DNA from: JAKZVK01 sp965248255
Lineage (GTDB): Bacteria; Acidobacteriota; Terriglobia; Bryobacterales; UBA6623
NCBI GenBank assembly: GCA_965248255.1
Contig: CBDFIW010000004.1
Coordinates: 1,302,001 to 1,366,000 of the forward strand
Direction: 5' to 3'
DNA length: 64,000 nt
Positions 54,735 through 64,000 of this stretch are shown here, one piece after another. The translations under genes and the position numbers were made by a program. Below the pieces are notes generated by a model. The model searched no databases. It was not told where the DNA came from and saw nothing but the letters and a program-made list of their open reading frames with translations. Each line of letters starts with the position of its first letter. Position 1 is the first letter of the stretch.

Positions 54735-56195
54735 ATGTTAACGATTCCCGGACGCATAGCAGTTCGGAACTGTGACGGTGCAAGTCGCCGCGATTTCATG
54801 CAGGTCGGATCGTTGGGCCTGCTGGGGATGACGCTGTCGCAGGTCCTGTCGCTGCAAGAGCGTGCCCGAGCGGCCGCCGCACCGCCGCGCTTTGACGGCG
54901 CGATGGGGTTCGGTCGCGCGAAGTCGGTCATCATGCTTTTCCTGCAAGGCGGGCCGAGCCATATCGATATTTGGGACCCCAAGCCCGACGCGCCGTCGAA
55001 CATCCGCGGCGAGTTCAGCCGGATCAAGACCAAGGTGCCGGGCATCTGGCTCAGCGAGACGATGCCGAAGCTCGCCGAGTCGATGGACAAATGCACACTG
55101 ATCCGGTCGATGAGCTACACGCCCAAGGGGCTGTTCAATCACACGGCGGCGATTTATCAGATGCTGACCGGCTATCCCCCCGACAAGGTGTCGCCTTCGG
55201 GGCAGCTCGAGCCGCCTTCGCCGATCGACTTTCCCACGGTTGGCTCGTGGATTAGCCAGAAGAAACCACCCACCGAAGCGGTGCTGCCGTTCGTCGAGAT
55301 GCCACGGCCGCTGCAGGAATCGAGCATCATCGGCAAGGGCGGTGCGGCCGGTTTCATCGGCAAGGCCTTTGACCCCTACCGGCTGTATCAGGACCCCAAC
55401 AAGCCGATCAAGCTCGAAGACCTGGCGCTGCGCAAGGAGACGCCGCCCGAGCGTTTGCAGGAGCGCTTCGAGTTGTTGAAGGGCATCAACAAGTCGATGC
55501 CCGATCTCGAGAAGGCGGTCGAGAACTCGGCGCTCGACAAGTACTACGAGAAGGCCTACGATCTGGTGCTCTCCGGGAAAGCGCGCGATGCTTTCGATCT
55601 CGAGAAGGAGCCGGCCAAGATGCGCGAGCGCTACGGGCGCACGACGTTCGGCCAGGGCGCGCTGATGGCCCGGCGGCTGATCGAGGCCGGTACGCGCTTT
55701 GTTCAACTGAACTGGCCCTCGGTGTCCAACGGCAATCCCGAAACGACCGCCTGGGACACCCACGCTTCGAACTTCGGCCCGCTCAAGAATCTGCACTGCC
55801 CCGTGCTCGACCAGACGCTCTCCGCGCTGCTCGGAGACATGACCGAGCGCGGTTTGCTCGACGAGACGCTGGTCGTGGCGGTAGGTGAGTTCGGGCGCTC
55901 GCCGCGCCTGGGCGTGAGCACCTCGGGCAACTCGAACTCTCCCGACGGCCGCGACCACTGGCCCTATTGCTACACGGCGCTCGTGGCAGGCGCGGGCATT
56001 CCCGGCGGGCGGCTCTACGGTGAATCGGACGAGACGGCCTCTTCGCCCAAGGACAAGCCGGTGCATCCGAACGATCTACTGGCAACCGTCTACTACGCGC
56101 TCGGCATCGATCCTAACCAAGAGATTCACAACCATCTCAATCAGCCCAGGGAGTTGGTGAAGGGCAAAGCGGTGACGGCTCTGTTCGTGGGCTAG
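54735..56195 (+). CDS. DUF1501 (sulfatase-like) exported protein
   Basis: ATG 54735 has GAGGAGG 5 nt upstream. Reading back to 54441 runs into the IS. The 486-aa protein has a Tat-type leader (SRRDFMQVGSLGLLGMTLSQV). The family blocks are MLFLQGGPSHIDIWDPKP, FNHTAAIYQMLTGY, VVAVGEFGRSPRL and GRDHWPYCYTALVAGAGIPGG. It stands alone without a DUF1549/DUF1553 partner beside it, unlike the other two DUF1501 genes in the window. It is followed by a clear terminator. Confidence 0.92.
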   Translation: MLTIPGRIAVRNCDGASRRDFMQVGSLGLLGMTLSQVLSLQERARAAAAPPRFDGAMGFGRAKSVIMLFLQGGPSHIDIWDPKPDAPSNIRGEFSRIKTKVPGIWLSETMPKLAESMDKCTLIRSMSYTPKGLFNHTAAIYQMLTGYPPDKVSPSGQLEPPSPIDFPTVGSWISQKKPPTEAVLPFVEMPRPLQESSIIGKGGAAGFIGKAFDPYRLYQDPNKPIKLEDLALRKETPPERLQERFELLKGINKSMPDLEKAVENSALDKYYEKAYDLVLSGKARDAFDLEKEPAKMRERYGRTTFGQGALMARRLIEAGTRFVQLNWPSVSNGNPETTAWDTHASNFGPLKNLHCPVLDQTLSALLGDMTERGLLDETLVVAVGEFGRSPRLGVSTSGNSNSPDGRDHWPYCYTALVAGAGIPGGRLYGESDETASSPKDKPVHPNDLLATVYYALGIDPNQEIHNHLNQPRELVKGKAVTALFVG

Positions 56196-56219
56196 GCCTC
56201 ACGCAAGATGGTTCTCTGA

Positions 56220-56251
56220 CGGGGGTGGTGTAGGCGCGCCACCCCCGTTTT
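56220..56251 (+). terminator. Rho-independent terminator after the DUF1501 gene
   Basis: The stem CGGGGGTGG / CCACCCCCG has a 10-nt loop followed by TTTT. It begins 25 bp after the stop codon at 56195. Confidence 0.8.
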
Positions 56252-56450
56252 CGTGTAGGTGGTCCGGGATTTTGGGTTCGACGTCATTCCTCGACGCCGC
56301 CCGCGACGCCGAAAAGCCGTTCGGCGTCGTTCTAGCATCTACAGCATTGCGTAGCCAGGAGCGGGAGCAAAGGCCGCGGGTCTCTCCGAGCCCCGCGCTA
56401 CGGCTGCTAGAGCGGCTGGACACAGTGTACGACTGCCGCGGCCACGTCTG

Positions 56451-57552
56451 ATGCAAGCCATCCGCCTCACCTGTGTCGTTGGAGCCCGGCCAAATTCCAT
56501 CAAGATGGCCGCGATCCTCAAAGCGGCTGCCTCCCGGGCGGTTTGAGACACGGCTGATTCATACGGGACAGCACTTCTCCTCGGAGATGTCCCATACCTT
56601 TTTCGAGGAGTTGAAGCTGCGCGAGCCCGACGCCCACTTGGGCGCAGGCGGAGGCTCGCAGGTGCAACAGACGGCGGAAATCCTGCAGCGCCTCGAGCCG
56701 GAGTTGACGTCGCAGCGCCCTGACGTATTGGTCGTCGTCGGCGACGTGAACTCGACCCTGGCAGGAGCGCTGGCGGCGGCGAAACTCGGAATCCCGGTAG
56801 CCCACGTCGAGGCGGGTCTACGTAGCTTCGACCGCTCGATGCCCGAAGAGGTCAACCGTGTCGTCACCGACGCTCTCTCGGACTATCTCTTCGCAAGCGA
56901 GCCCTCGGGAGTCGAGAACCTGCGTGCGGAAGGTGTGTCGGATGAGCGGATCTTCCTGGTGGGCAATGTGATGATCGACACCTTGTTGCGGTTTCGGCAA
57001 CAAGCGGCGAGGTCGGATGTACAAAAACGGCTCGGCGTGGAGCCGAAGGGCTACGTTGTCGTCACCCTGCATCGACCCTCGAACGTGGATGAAGCGTCAA
57101 GGTTGAGCAGGCTGATCGATGCCTTGCGCGACGTTTCCGAACGTTGGCCCGTGGTTTTCCCCGTGCACCCCCGCACTCGCAAGGTGATAGAAAGTGCGGC
57201 GATCGAAACGGCGGGGATGATCCTATGTGAGCCTCTGGGGTATCTCGACTTCCTGCACCTGCAGAGCGAGGCGCGGTTCGTGCTGACCGACTCCGGAGGC
57301 ATCCAGGAGGAAACGACGGTACTGGGAGTTCCCTGCTTGACGGTGCGCCGGAACACCGAGCGGCCCATTACGATCGCGGAGGGAACAAATCGCCTGATTG
57401 GGACGGATCCTGAGACAATCGTGCCGGCTGTGGACGAGCTGCTTGCCGGCCCCCCTGCCGCGAAGCCGGCGCCGGCCCTTTGGGACGGCGATGCGGCGGG
57501 AAGGGTTCTGGATGTGTTGGAACACGTCCGGGCCGGGTCTTCAAAGGCCTAG
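56451..57552 (+). pseudogene. wecB: UDP-GlcNAc 2-epimerase (non-hydrolysing) gene with an N-terminal frameshift
   Basis: The true N-terminus starts at ATG 56451 (MQAIRLTCVVGARPNSIKMA, the WecB nucleotide-binding opening) and stops early at TGA after SRAV. The rest continues in the next frame from FETRLIHTGQHFSSEMSHTF to 57552. The break is at the GGG run 56536-56538, and one G fewer gives ASRRFETRLIH. The body is normal: VVVGDVNSTLAGALAAAK, VAHVEAGLRSFDRSMPEEVN, FPVHPRTRKVIE, LTDSGGIQEETTVLGVPCLT. It converts UDP-GlcNAc to UDP-ManNAc for surface polymers. It is likely functional if the extra base is a sequencing error. Confidence 0.85.
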
Positions 57553-57656
57553 AATGTCGCGACCCCTACGCGGCGACCCCGACTTCACCAACTTCACGCG
57601 GCACCAACTTCAAGCGGCTGTTGAAAAGACGGTCGCATAGTCTATAGACTGAATTC

Positions 57657-59024
57657 TTGACTCCCAGGCCGAAGCCGCAGCCCACCATCACGGTTATCGT
57701 CCCGGTGCACAATTCCGCGGAGCACCTCGACCGCTGTCTGGCGGGCCTGCGAAACTCGACCTTCAAGAACTTCGAATGCATTGTCGTCGACGACGCCTCG
57801 ACGGACGACTCCGCCGAGGTTGCCGAGCAGCACGGTTGCAAGGTCATTCGCGGGCGAATCAATCGCGGACCGGCGGCAGCGCGCAACCGGGCCATCGGGG
57901 AGGCCAGCGGGGAGATCCTTTATTTCGTTGACGCCGATGTGTGTGTGAGCCCTGACTCGCTGGCGCGCGTCGCGGAGTGCTTCGAGCAGGAAGCCGACCT
58001 GGACGCCGTGATCGGTTCCTACGACGATGAGCCCGACGAGCCCGACTTTCTCTCGCAGTACCGCAATCTGTTCCACCACTTCGTGCATCAGGAAGCCAAC
58101 GAGGAGGCCTTTACCTTCTGGAGCGGCTGTGGCGCTATTCGGCGCTCGGTGCTGGTTGACTACGCCGGTTTCAGCGAGGCGTACAAGCGTCCGTCGGTGG
58201 AAGATATCGAGTTAGGCTACCGCATGCACGCCGACGCGCGCAGGATGCGTCTCGACAAACAGCTCCGTGTCAAGCATCTGAAGAAGTGGAGTTTTTGGAG
58301 CATCCTCAAGACGGACGTGCTGGACCGGGGCATCCCTTGGACCGAGCTGATCCTCAGCCGCCGCCGCATGCACTCGGACTTGAACTTGCGGGTGATGCAG
58401 CGGGTCAACGTGGCACTGGTCCATCTGCTGGTTCTTGCGGTGCTGGCGATCGTGATTCAATTCGGCGGCCTGGTCGTCGCCCCCCTGGCCGCCGGGCTAT
58501 ACCTAGTCGCAGCCAACTACTGGCTATTTAACTGGACGTCGACGAGCCTGCGGCCGCGGCGCGCGATTGAATTGATCGGCGGCCTGGCCGCGGCGGTGCT
58601 GGTCGCGGTCGGCTACGGGCTGCCGTCTCTTTTGCCGCCTCTGCTGCTGGGAACTGCAATCCTCATCCTTCAACACCGATTCCTGCGGCCGCGCGAGGAA
58701 AGCGGGTTGGCGAAGGTGCTTTCGGCGGTGACGGGTGTGGCCAGCCTGTGTTGCGGCGTCTACTTGCTGGGTCATTGGCCGCGCGACCTCATGATTCTGC
58801 CTCCGATCCTTCTCCTGGCGGTCGTGATGACCCTCAACGTGCGGTTCTACGCCTTCCTCGCTCACACTCACGACGCGCTCTTCGCTTGCACCGCCATACC
58901 GTTCCACTTGTTGTACTACTTCTACTGTGGTGTTTCGTTCGTGGCGGGGACAGTGCTGCATTGGAGCAAGAAGGGTGCGCTAAAGCGCAAGAGCGTGCGG
59001 CATCCCGCAGCGACCATCGAGTAG
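57657..59024 (+). CDS. Family 2 glycosyltransferase with membrane C-terminus
   Basis: A 455-aa protein with a TTG start. The GT-A domain opens ITVIVPVHNSAEHLDRCLAG, with DDASTDDS and the DXD-type VDADVCV. The EDIELGYRMHADARRMRLDK block (ED plus a downstream acceptor motif) is typical of processive or membrane GT2 enzymes. From ~255 there are about six transmembrane helices (VALVHLLVLAVLAIVIQF, LLLAVVMTLNVRFYAFLA). It is presumably a polysaccharide glycosyltransferase at the inner face of the membrane, with wecB upstream as precursor supplier. The 270 bp after it hold nothing recognisable. Confidence 0.87.
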   Translation: MTPRPKPQPTITVIVPVHNSAEHLDRCLAGLRNSTFKNFECIVVDDASTDDSAEVAEQHGCKVIRGRINRGPAAARNRAIGEASGEILYFVDADVCVSPDSLARVAECFEQEADLDAVIGSYDDEPDEPDFLSQYRNLFHHFVHQEANEEAFTFWSGCGAIRRSVLVDYAGFSEAYKRPSVEDIELGYRMHADARRMRLDKQLRVKHLKKWSFWSILKTDVLDRGIPWTELILSRRRMHSDLNLRVMQRVNVALVHLLVLAVLAIVIQFGGLVVAPLAAGLYLVAANYWLFNWTSTSLRPRRAIELIGGLAAAVLVAVGYGLPSLLPPLLLGTAILILQHRFLRPREESGLAKVLSAVTGVASLCCGVYLLGHWPRDLMILPPILLLAVVMTLNVRFYAFLAHTHDALFACTAIPFHLLYYFYCGVSFVAGTVLHWSKKGALKRKSVRHPAATIE

Positions 59025-59294
59025 AGTTGCGCCCGCGTCGTCGCTGCCGCTTGACTACCGGTCCCGAACATCCACCATGCACAGCGGTGCCCGTAGGGTT
59101 GCGGGCCTGCGGGTTGACCCGGCCCCCGTGGTGGTCGAGGGGTCACCGTCTCGCTCCATTACTGTTGCGACTGCCTCGAGCCTAAACTCTGGACCTAAGT
59201 CGAGGGTCAGGCGCTTATTCCTCGCCGGTGGAAACGCTAGACCGTAGCACAGTCACTCCCGGCGGTTCGTCTCCATACGGGTGCATCAAGCCCG

Positions 59295-60056
59295 TCACCT
59301 GCATAATTCCGCCCGCCGTAGCTTTGCCCTGCAGGTTCCCAAGTTCCTCTCCTTCGGCCTGTCTCGCTGTGCGGCCGAGCGAGAATTGATCAGCCCCGGT
59401 TGGAGTTCGCTCGCTTGTGAGTACACGCTGTACCAAATCGACCGGTAGTCCTCCGGTGACAAGCGCTCCTTCAGATCAAAGTTGTAGGTTTCGGCATAGG
59501 TCGTTAATCGGAAATGGAACGGGTCCATTGTTCCGATCGTTTCGATGTCCGCGTGGACCCAGGTTCTTGAGTGCTTCCGGTTCATGCTGTCGAACCGGAT
59601 AGCGTCCCTGTCAAAACGAAGGGTCCCATCGCACCCGCCCAACACGTGACGGTGATAGGCCGGAATCCCGCCGGCGCCCTCTTGGATTCCATAAGCGCCG
59701 ACCACAGGCCGCTCCACTCGTTCTGCAAGGAACTCCGCGAGCGCCTCGCCTGTGGTTCCCTCAAGGATCTTGAACTGATACAGTCTAGGCCGCGCGAGGC
59801 GCTTCTTCGATCGTTGGTATGTAAAAAGCCGTACCTCCTGAGAATCAGACACGTCCGCTTTACGGATGTCCACAAATGCAAAGTCAAGAAGAGTTTTCTC
59901 GTTTTGACTTCGGTAATGAACACCGCTGGCGTCGATCGTCAGCACCCCCGCTTCACTTCCCCGGAACTTGTCCCGCCTCACCTGATAGCGGAACTCGCCG
60001 CGAGCCAGGGGTCCGGAGACAACCGCTACCAACACAAGCACAACAACTCTACACAT
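59295..60056 (-). CDS. Hypothetical exported protein coupled to the efflux operon
   Basis: A 253-aa protein with a signal peptide (VVVLVLVAVVSGPLARG). Two similar beta-rich halves start near YQVRRDKFRGSEAGVLTIDA and HVLGGCDGTLRFDRDAIRF and each leads into a DI-plus-helix segment (FVDIRKADV, HADIETIGT). They suggest tandem PH-like or bacterial-PH domains. Its start overlaps the cusA stop by 8 nt, so it is the third gene of the metal-efflux operon. The last ~30 residues are Arg-rich and less convincing, and another frame is open there (59215-59436), so a C-terminal frameshift is possible. Function unknown. Confidence 0.65.
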   Translation of the reverse strand: MCRVVVLVLVAVVSGPLARGEFRYQVRRDKFRGSEAGVLTIDASGVHYRSQNEKTLLDFAFVDIRKADVSDSQEVRLFTYQRSKKRLARPRLYQFKILEGTTGEALAEFLAERVERPVVGAYGIQEGAGGIPAYHRHVLGGCDGTLRFDRDAIRFDSMNRKHSRTWVHADIETIGTMDPFHFRLTTYAETYNFDLKERLSPEDYRSIWYSVYSQASELQPGLINSRSAAQRDRPKERNLGTCRAKLRRAELCR

Positions 60057-63000
60057 GAGAAGCCTCCCGTTGAGCCCGTCGAACCTCGAACCCCCGCCAG
60101 ATCTGGTAGATCGGCGGGTACACCACCAACTCCATGAGGAACGACGTCAGGATTCCGCCGACCATCGGTGCGGCGATCCGTCGCATAACGTCTGACCCCG
60201 TTCCCTGCGACCACATGATCGGTGCGAGCGCAATGAACGTCGTTGCAACCGTCATCACTTTGGGGCGCACACGTTTTACAGCGCCTTCGATGATTGCCTC
60301 CTTGAGGTCTCCCATCGACCGCATCAGGCCTTTCCTTTTTCGGTCGTCGTAAGCCAAGTCGAGATAGAGCAGCATGAAAACCCCGGTTTCGGCGTCAACG
60401 CCGAGGAGGGCGATCAGTCCGACCCACACCGCGACGCTGACGTTGTAGCCGAGCCAGTACAGCAACCAGATGGCTCCAATGGCGGAGAAAGGCACTGCCA
60501 ACAGGACGATGGCCGTCTTAACGTAGGACCCCGTGTTCAGGTACAGCAGCACGATGACGATAAATAGCGTCAGCGGGAGAATCACCTTCAGGTGTTCGCG
60601 CGTCCGCAGCAGGTATTTGTACTGGCCCGCCCATTCAATCCGATACCCGGGAGGCAACGTCACGTTTTCGCGGACGATCCGCTGAGCTTGGTGGATGTAG
60701 CCTTCATAGTCCTTGTGCTCCACGTCGACAAACACGTAACCAACAACCTGCCCGTTCTCGTCGCGAATCTGCGGCGCACCCTTGCTGTAGCGGATGTCCG
60801 CGACGAGGGACATCGGTACATGGGCCCCAGTCGGCGTGGCGATCAACACGTCGCGCAGCTTCTCAGCGTCGTCCCGGAACTCGCGCAGGTAACGGACGTT
60901 GATGGGGTACCGTTCACGGCCCTCCACCGTCTGAGCGATGTTCTTCCCGCCGATCGCCGTCTCGATTACGTCTTCCACATCGCCGACGGTCAGTCCATAT
61001 CGTGCCGCTGCTTCGCGGCGAATCTCGAAGTCGACGTAGTACCCGCCGGTTACCCGCTCCGCAAACACGCTGCGGGTTCCGGCAACGTTCTGCAACGCCT
61101 CTTCAATCTCTACAGCGATCCCTTCGATCGTCGCCAACTCGGGCCCGAAGACCTTGATGCCGAGGTTGCTGCGCATTCCCATGGCTAACATTTCCGTGCG
61201 GGTCTGTACGGGCATCCACCACATGTTCGCCATACCTGGGAACTGAACCTGCGGACCTATGTCCGCGACCAACTCGTCCCAAGTCATCGGGCGAGCCTCG
61301 GGCCAGAGTTCGCGGAGCCAGTCCTTGGCAAAGTTGGGAGCCCAACTTGAGTACCATCTTTGCTGCTCAACCTGCCGCCATTCGTCTTGCGGCTTGAGCA
61401 GGATCGTCGTTTCCACCATGCTCAGCGGCGCCGGGTCCGTGGGAGTACGCGCTCGGCCGATCTTGCCGAACACACTCTCGACCTCGGGAAACTGCGCCAA
61501 GATCTTGTCCTGGGTTTGGAGAATCCGAGTGGCCTCGGTGATCGACATCCCCGGAACAGCCGTGGGCATGAACAGGATGGACCCTTCGTTCAGGGGCGGC
61601 ATGAACTCGGAACCGAGTCTCTGATAGATCGGAACCGTTAGCGTCACAGCGATTACGGCAAGCGCAATGACGGCCCAACGGAATCGCAGGGCAACCTCTA
61701 CGACCGGCCGATACACGGCGATCAGGGGCCGACTGAGAGCATGCCTCTCCTCTCGATAGATCTTGCCTACCCAGAGGACACTGACAATTCGGGCCAGCCA
61801 CCTGGGGCGAAACGAAAAAGGTTCTGCTCGTGTGACCAAGGTGATCAGCGCCGGCATGAGAGTAATCGCCAGCACGGCCGCAAACGCCATCGAGAAGTTC
61901 TTCGTGAACGCCAGCGGCTTGAACAGTCTCCCCTCTTGAGCCGCGAGGGTGAAGATCGGTAGAAACGAGACGGCGATTACCAGCAGCGAGAAGAAGCTCG
62001 GTCCGGCCACCTCCTTCACTGCCTGGATGACCAGCGGCTTGTACGGTTCCTTCCGGCCCCCGGCGTCCCAGTGCTCCAGTTTCTTACGAACCTGTTCGAC
62101 GGTCACGATGGCGGCATCCACGAGCGCGCCGATGGCGATGGCGATTCCGCCCAACGACATGATGTTCGCCGTCAGGTTCATGTAGTACATCGGGATGAAC
62201 GAGAGGACGACGGCGATCGGGATCACAATGATCGGCAGCAGCGCACTTGGGATGTGCAACAGAAAGAGAACGATGATGATGCTGACAATGGCGATTTCTT
62301 CCTTGAGCGTGTCCTCGAGCGTCGCGATCGAGCGTTTGATCAGTTCCGAGCGGTCATAAGTCGACACGACCTTCACCCCTGGAGGAAGAGACGCTTCGAC
62401 TTCCTGAAGCCGTTGTTTGACTCGATCGATCACCTCCAAGGCGTTTTCGCCATACCTCATGACGACGATTCCGCCTACCACTTCGCCTTTCCCGTTCCAC
62501 TCGGCCAAGCCTCGCCGAATGTCCGGCCCGATCGTGACGTGTCCCAGATCCCGGATGTGGATCGGGGTGCCTTGCCCGTCGGTGCCCACGGGAATGTTTT
62601 CGATATCCCGAGGGGACTGGATGTAGCCTCGTCCCCGCACGAAGTACTCCGTCGCGGCGATTTCCAGGACCCGCCCGCCGACATCGTTGTTGCTGCGCCG
62701 GACGGCGTCGATGACACGGCGAATCGGTACGTTGTAACCACGAAGCTTGCCTGGGTCGAGGTTGACTTGATACTGCTTCACATAGCCGCCAACGCTGGCC
62801 ACCTCCGCGACGCCGGGCACCGCCTGCAGCCAGTAGCGCAGATACCAGTCCTGAAAGCTGCGTAGCTCTTGCAGGTTGTGTTGCCCGGTCTCGTCCACGA
62901 GGGCGTACTGGTAGACCCAACCGACACCGGTAGCGTCGGGCCCCAACGTTGGCGTGACCCCCTCGGGGAGGTTTCCCAGGATGCTCTGCATGTATTCGAG

Positions 63001-63330
63001 GACGCGGCTCCGGGCCCAGTACATGTCCGTGCCGTCCTCGAAGATCACGTAAACGAACGACAGGCCAAAAAACGATTGCCCTCGAACAAACTGCACCTTG
63101 GGCGCGCCCAGCAGTGATGTAACGATGGGATAGGTGATCTGGTCCTCGACCAAGTCCGGGCTGCGCCCCTGCCATTCCGTAAAGACGATCACTTGCACAT
63201 CCGAAAGATCGGGGATCGCGTCCAGCGAGATGTTGTAGATGGCCCACCCGCCCCAAGCCGTCAGGAAGCCGGCCAACAGGAGGACAAAAAAGCGGTTGCG
63301 GGCGCAGTAGTCGATAACGGCGTTGATCAC
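60049..63330 (-). CDS. cusA: Heavy-metal RND efflux permease (CusA/CzcA type)
   Basis: A 1093-aa HME-RND pump of the expected length. It starts MINAVIDYCARNRFFVLLLA, followed by ISLDAIPDLSDVQVIVFTEW, the CusA/CzcA N-terminal signature. The TM4 region GIAIAIGALVDAAIVTVEQV carries the proton-relay acidic residue. The periplasmic cleft has PVQTRTEMLAMGMRSNLGIK, with Met residues near the position used for Cu/Ag in CusA. The second permease half (VIVLLYLNTGSYVKTAIVLL, GLIALLGVDAETGVFMLLYL) is intact. It exports monovalent Cu/Ag or divalent metals across the envelope. The start overlaps the cusB-like stop by ATGA. Confidence 0.93.
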   Translation of the reverse strand: MINAVIDYCARNRFFVLLLAGFLTAWGGWAIYNISLDAIPDLSDVQVIVFTEWQGRSPDLVEDQITYPIVTSLLGAPKVQFVRGQSFFGLSFVYVIFEDGTDMYWARSRVLEYMQSILGNLPEGVTPTLGPDATGVGWVYQYALVDETGQHNLQELRSFQDWYLRYWLQAVPGVAEVASVGGYVKQYQVNLDPGKLRGYNVPIRRVIDAVRRSNNDVGGRVLEIAATEYFVRGRGYIQSPRDIENIPVGTDGQGTPIHIRDLGHVTIGPDIRRGLAEWNGKGEVVGGIVVMRYGENALEVIDRVKQRLQEVEASLPPGVKVVSTYDRSELIKRSIATLEDTLKEEIAIVSIIIVLFLLHIPSALLPIIVIPIAVVLSFIPMYYMNLTANIMSLGGIAIAIGALVDAAIVTVEQVRKKLEHWDAGGRKEPYKPLVIQAVKEVAGPSFFSLLVIAVSFLPIFTLAAQEGRLFKPLAFTKNFSMAFAAVLAITLMPALITLVTRAEPFSFRPRWLARIVSVLWVGKIYREERHALSRPLIAVYRPVVEVALRFRWAVIALAVIAVTLTVPIYQRLGSEFMPPLNEGSILFMPTAVPGMSITEATRILQTQDKILAQFPEVESVFGKIGRARTPTDPAPLSMVETTILLKPQDEWRQVEQQRWYSSWAPNFAKDWLRELWPEARPMTWDELVADIGPQVQFPGMANMWWMPVQTRTEMLAMGMRSNLGIKVFGPELATIEGIAVEIEEALQNVAGTRSVFAERVTGGYYVDFEIRREAAARYGLTVGDVEDVIETAIGGKNIAQTVEGRERYPINVRYLREFRDDAEKLRDVLIATPTGAHVPMSLVADIRYSKGAPQIRDENGQVVGYVFVDVEHKDYEGYIHQAQRIVRENVTLPPGYRIEWAGQYKYLLRTREHLKVILPLTLFIVIVLLYLNTGSYVKTAIVLLAVPFSAIGAIWLLYWLGYNVSVAVWVGLIALLGVDAETGVFMLLYLDLAYDDRKRKGLMRSMGDLKEAIIEGAVKRVRPKVMTVATTFIALAPIMWSQGTGSDVMRRIAAPMVGGILTSFLMELVVYPPIYQIWRGFEVRRAQREASHV

Positions 63331-64000
63331 GGCTTCGGATCTCCTTCCCAGTTCGCGATCACGCCTTGGACCTTGCTTTCGGCGTCAATCAGAAAGTTCC
63401 CGGCAACAACGATCTTCTCGCCGACCTTCAGACCCTTCAGAACCGCGTAGTAGTCGCCGCCGTGTCCGCCTAGTTGGACTTGACGCAATTCCATGCGCCC
63501 TTCCCCGTGATCGATGAAGATGATATCCCGCTCGCCCGTCCGCAGAACGGCGCTTTTGGGGACCGCGACGACCGTGCGGCTCGGCACATTCAGCTTCACT
63601 TCCACGTACATGCCGGGCTTGAGCGTAAGATCCGCGTTCGGGAACTCCAAACGCACTCTCAGGGTGCGCGTCTGCTCCATCACATGAGGCTCGATGTAGG
63701 TCACCTTCCCAAAGAACTGCCGCCCCGGATAGCTTTCGACCGTCATCGAGGCGTGCTGTCCGAGGCGCACGAGCGGAATGTCGTTTTCGTAGATTTCAAC
63801 GTGAACCCACACAGAGGAATGGTCGGCGATTGTGTAGATCTCCGTCCCCGGTTCGACCCGCATGTTCTCGAAAGCGTTCCGGTGGGTTACGTGGCCTTCT
63901 GTCGGCGAGTGGACCACGAGGTCTTTCTGCACCTCACCGGTTCGAGCGAGTTTCTCGATCTGATCTTCGGAAATGTCCCACAGCAGCAGACGTCGCCGAG
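63327..64000 (-). CDS. cusB: RND membrane fusion protein (CusB type), 5' end outside the window
   Basis: The frame is open to the right edge of the window, so the N-terminus is missing. The visible part has the barrel-sandwich/lipoyl segment (SPTEGHVTHRNAFENMRVEPG), the beta-barrel (SSVWVHVEIYENDIPLVRLG, TRTLRVRLEFPNADLTLKPG) and the membrane-proximal domain (VPKSAVLRTGERDIIFIDHG, GLKVGEKIVVAGNFLIDAES). The upstream helix RRRLLLWDISEDQIEKLART is the end of the alpha-hairpin. It links the CusA pump to an outer-membrane channel. It is coupled to cusA by ATGA. Confidence 0.88.
   Translation of the reverse strand, partial: RRRLLLWDISEDQIEKLARTGEVQKDLVVHSPTEGHVTHRNAFENMRVEPGTEIYTIADHSSVWVHVEIYENDIPLVRLGQHASMTVESYPGRQFFGKVTYIEPHVMEQTRTLRVRLEFPNADLTLKPGMYVEVKLNVPSRTVVAVPKSAVLRTGERDIIFIDHGEGRMELRQVQLGGHGGDYYAVLKGLKVGEKIVVAGNFLIDAESKVQGVIANWEGDPKP

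Overview
The window reads as a high-GC chromosomal segment of an Acidobacteriota bacterium, most likely of the Bryobacterales/Solibacterales group. This is an inference from gene content: paired PSC-cytochrome/DUF1549/DUF1553 and DUF1501 genes, a Kelch protein with a Solibacter-type TIGR03437 C-terminal domain, many Tat-exported redox and sugar enzymes, and a housekeeping ffh-rpsP-khpA-rimM-trmD-rplS-rnhB operon. I saw no rRNA, tRNA or CRISPR array.

Layout. 1-4.3 kb: two adjacent AAA ATPase genes, the second fused to TPR repeats, then a large hairpin in front of a small RGRPP-type ORF. 4.3-6.3 kb: palindromic repeat debris and an IS3-family element. 6.4-23.5 kb: secreted sugar/polymer-degradation genes. 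These are two sets of DUF1549/DUF1553 plus DUF1501 genes, a beta-helix lipoprotein gene split by an IS630-family element, and a PIG-L deacetylase. 23.7-25.8 kb: a fused beta-oxidation enzyme. 26-27.2 kb: a 240-bp palindrome and an IS5-family (IS427 group) element. 27.3-35.1 kb: a GH29-like lipoprotein, a sugar isomerase/epimerase, a metallophosphoesterase, an SSS symporter with a 53-aa membrane partner, an MFS transporter and an enolase-superfamily gene. 35.2-40.1 kb: secreted proteins and an orphan pilin. 40.2-45.4 kb: the translation/SRP operon. 45.7-47.7 kb: exported aldolase and aldo/keto reductase. 47.8-59.0 kb: a surface-polysaccharide-like region with two membrane sulfatase-like proteins, a YIDPGTGS mini-protein, a two-part methyltransferase, WecB and a membrane glycosyltransferase, interrupted by an IS1202/ISNCY-like element with a 16-bp target duplication. 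59.3-64 kb: a CusBA-type metal efflux operon.

Two themes stand out. First, four different IS families sit in 64 kb, and three have target duplications I could read directly (TA, TA and 16 bp). Second, at least five host genes carry frameshifts in G/C-rich runs (near 18783, 34166, 48877, 50762/51118 and 56537). They are otherwise intact, so base-calling errors must be excluded before calling them pseudogenes. The best candidates for an undescribed system are the sulfatase-like / YIDPGTGS / methyltransferase cluster at 47.8-53.0 kb and the paired ATPases at the left edge.
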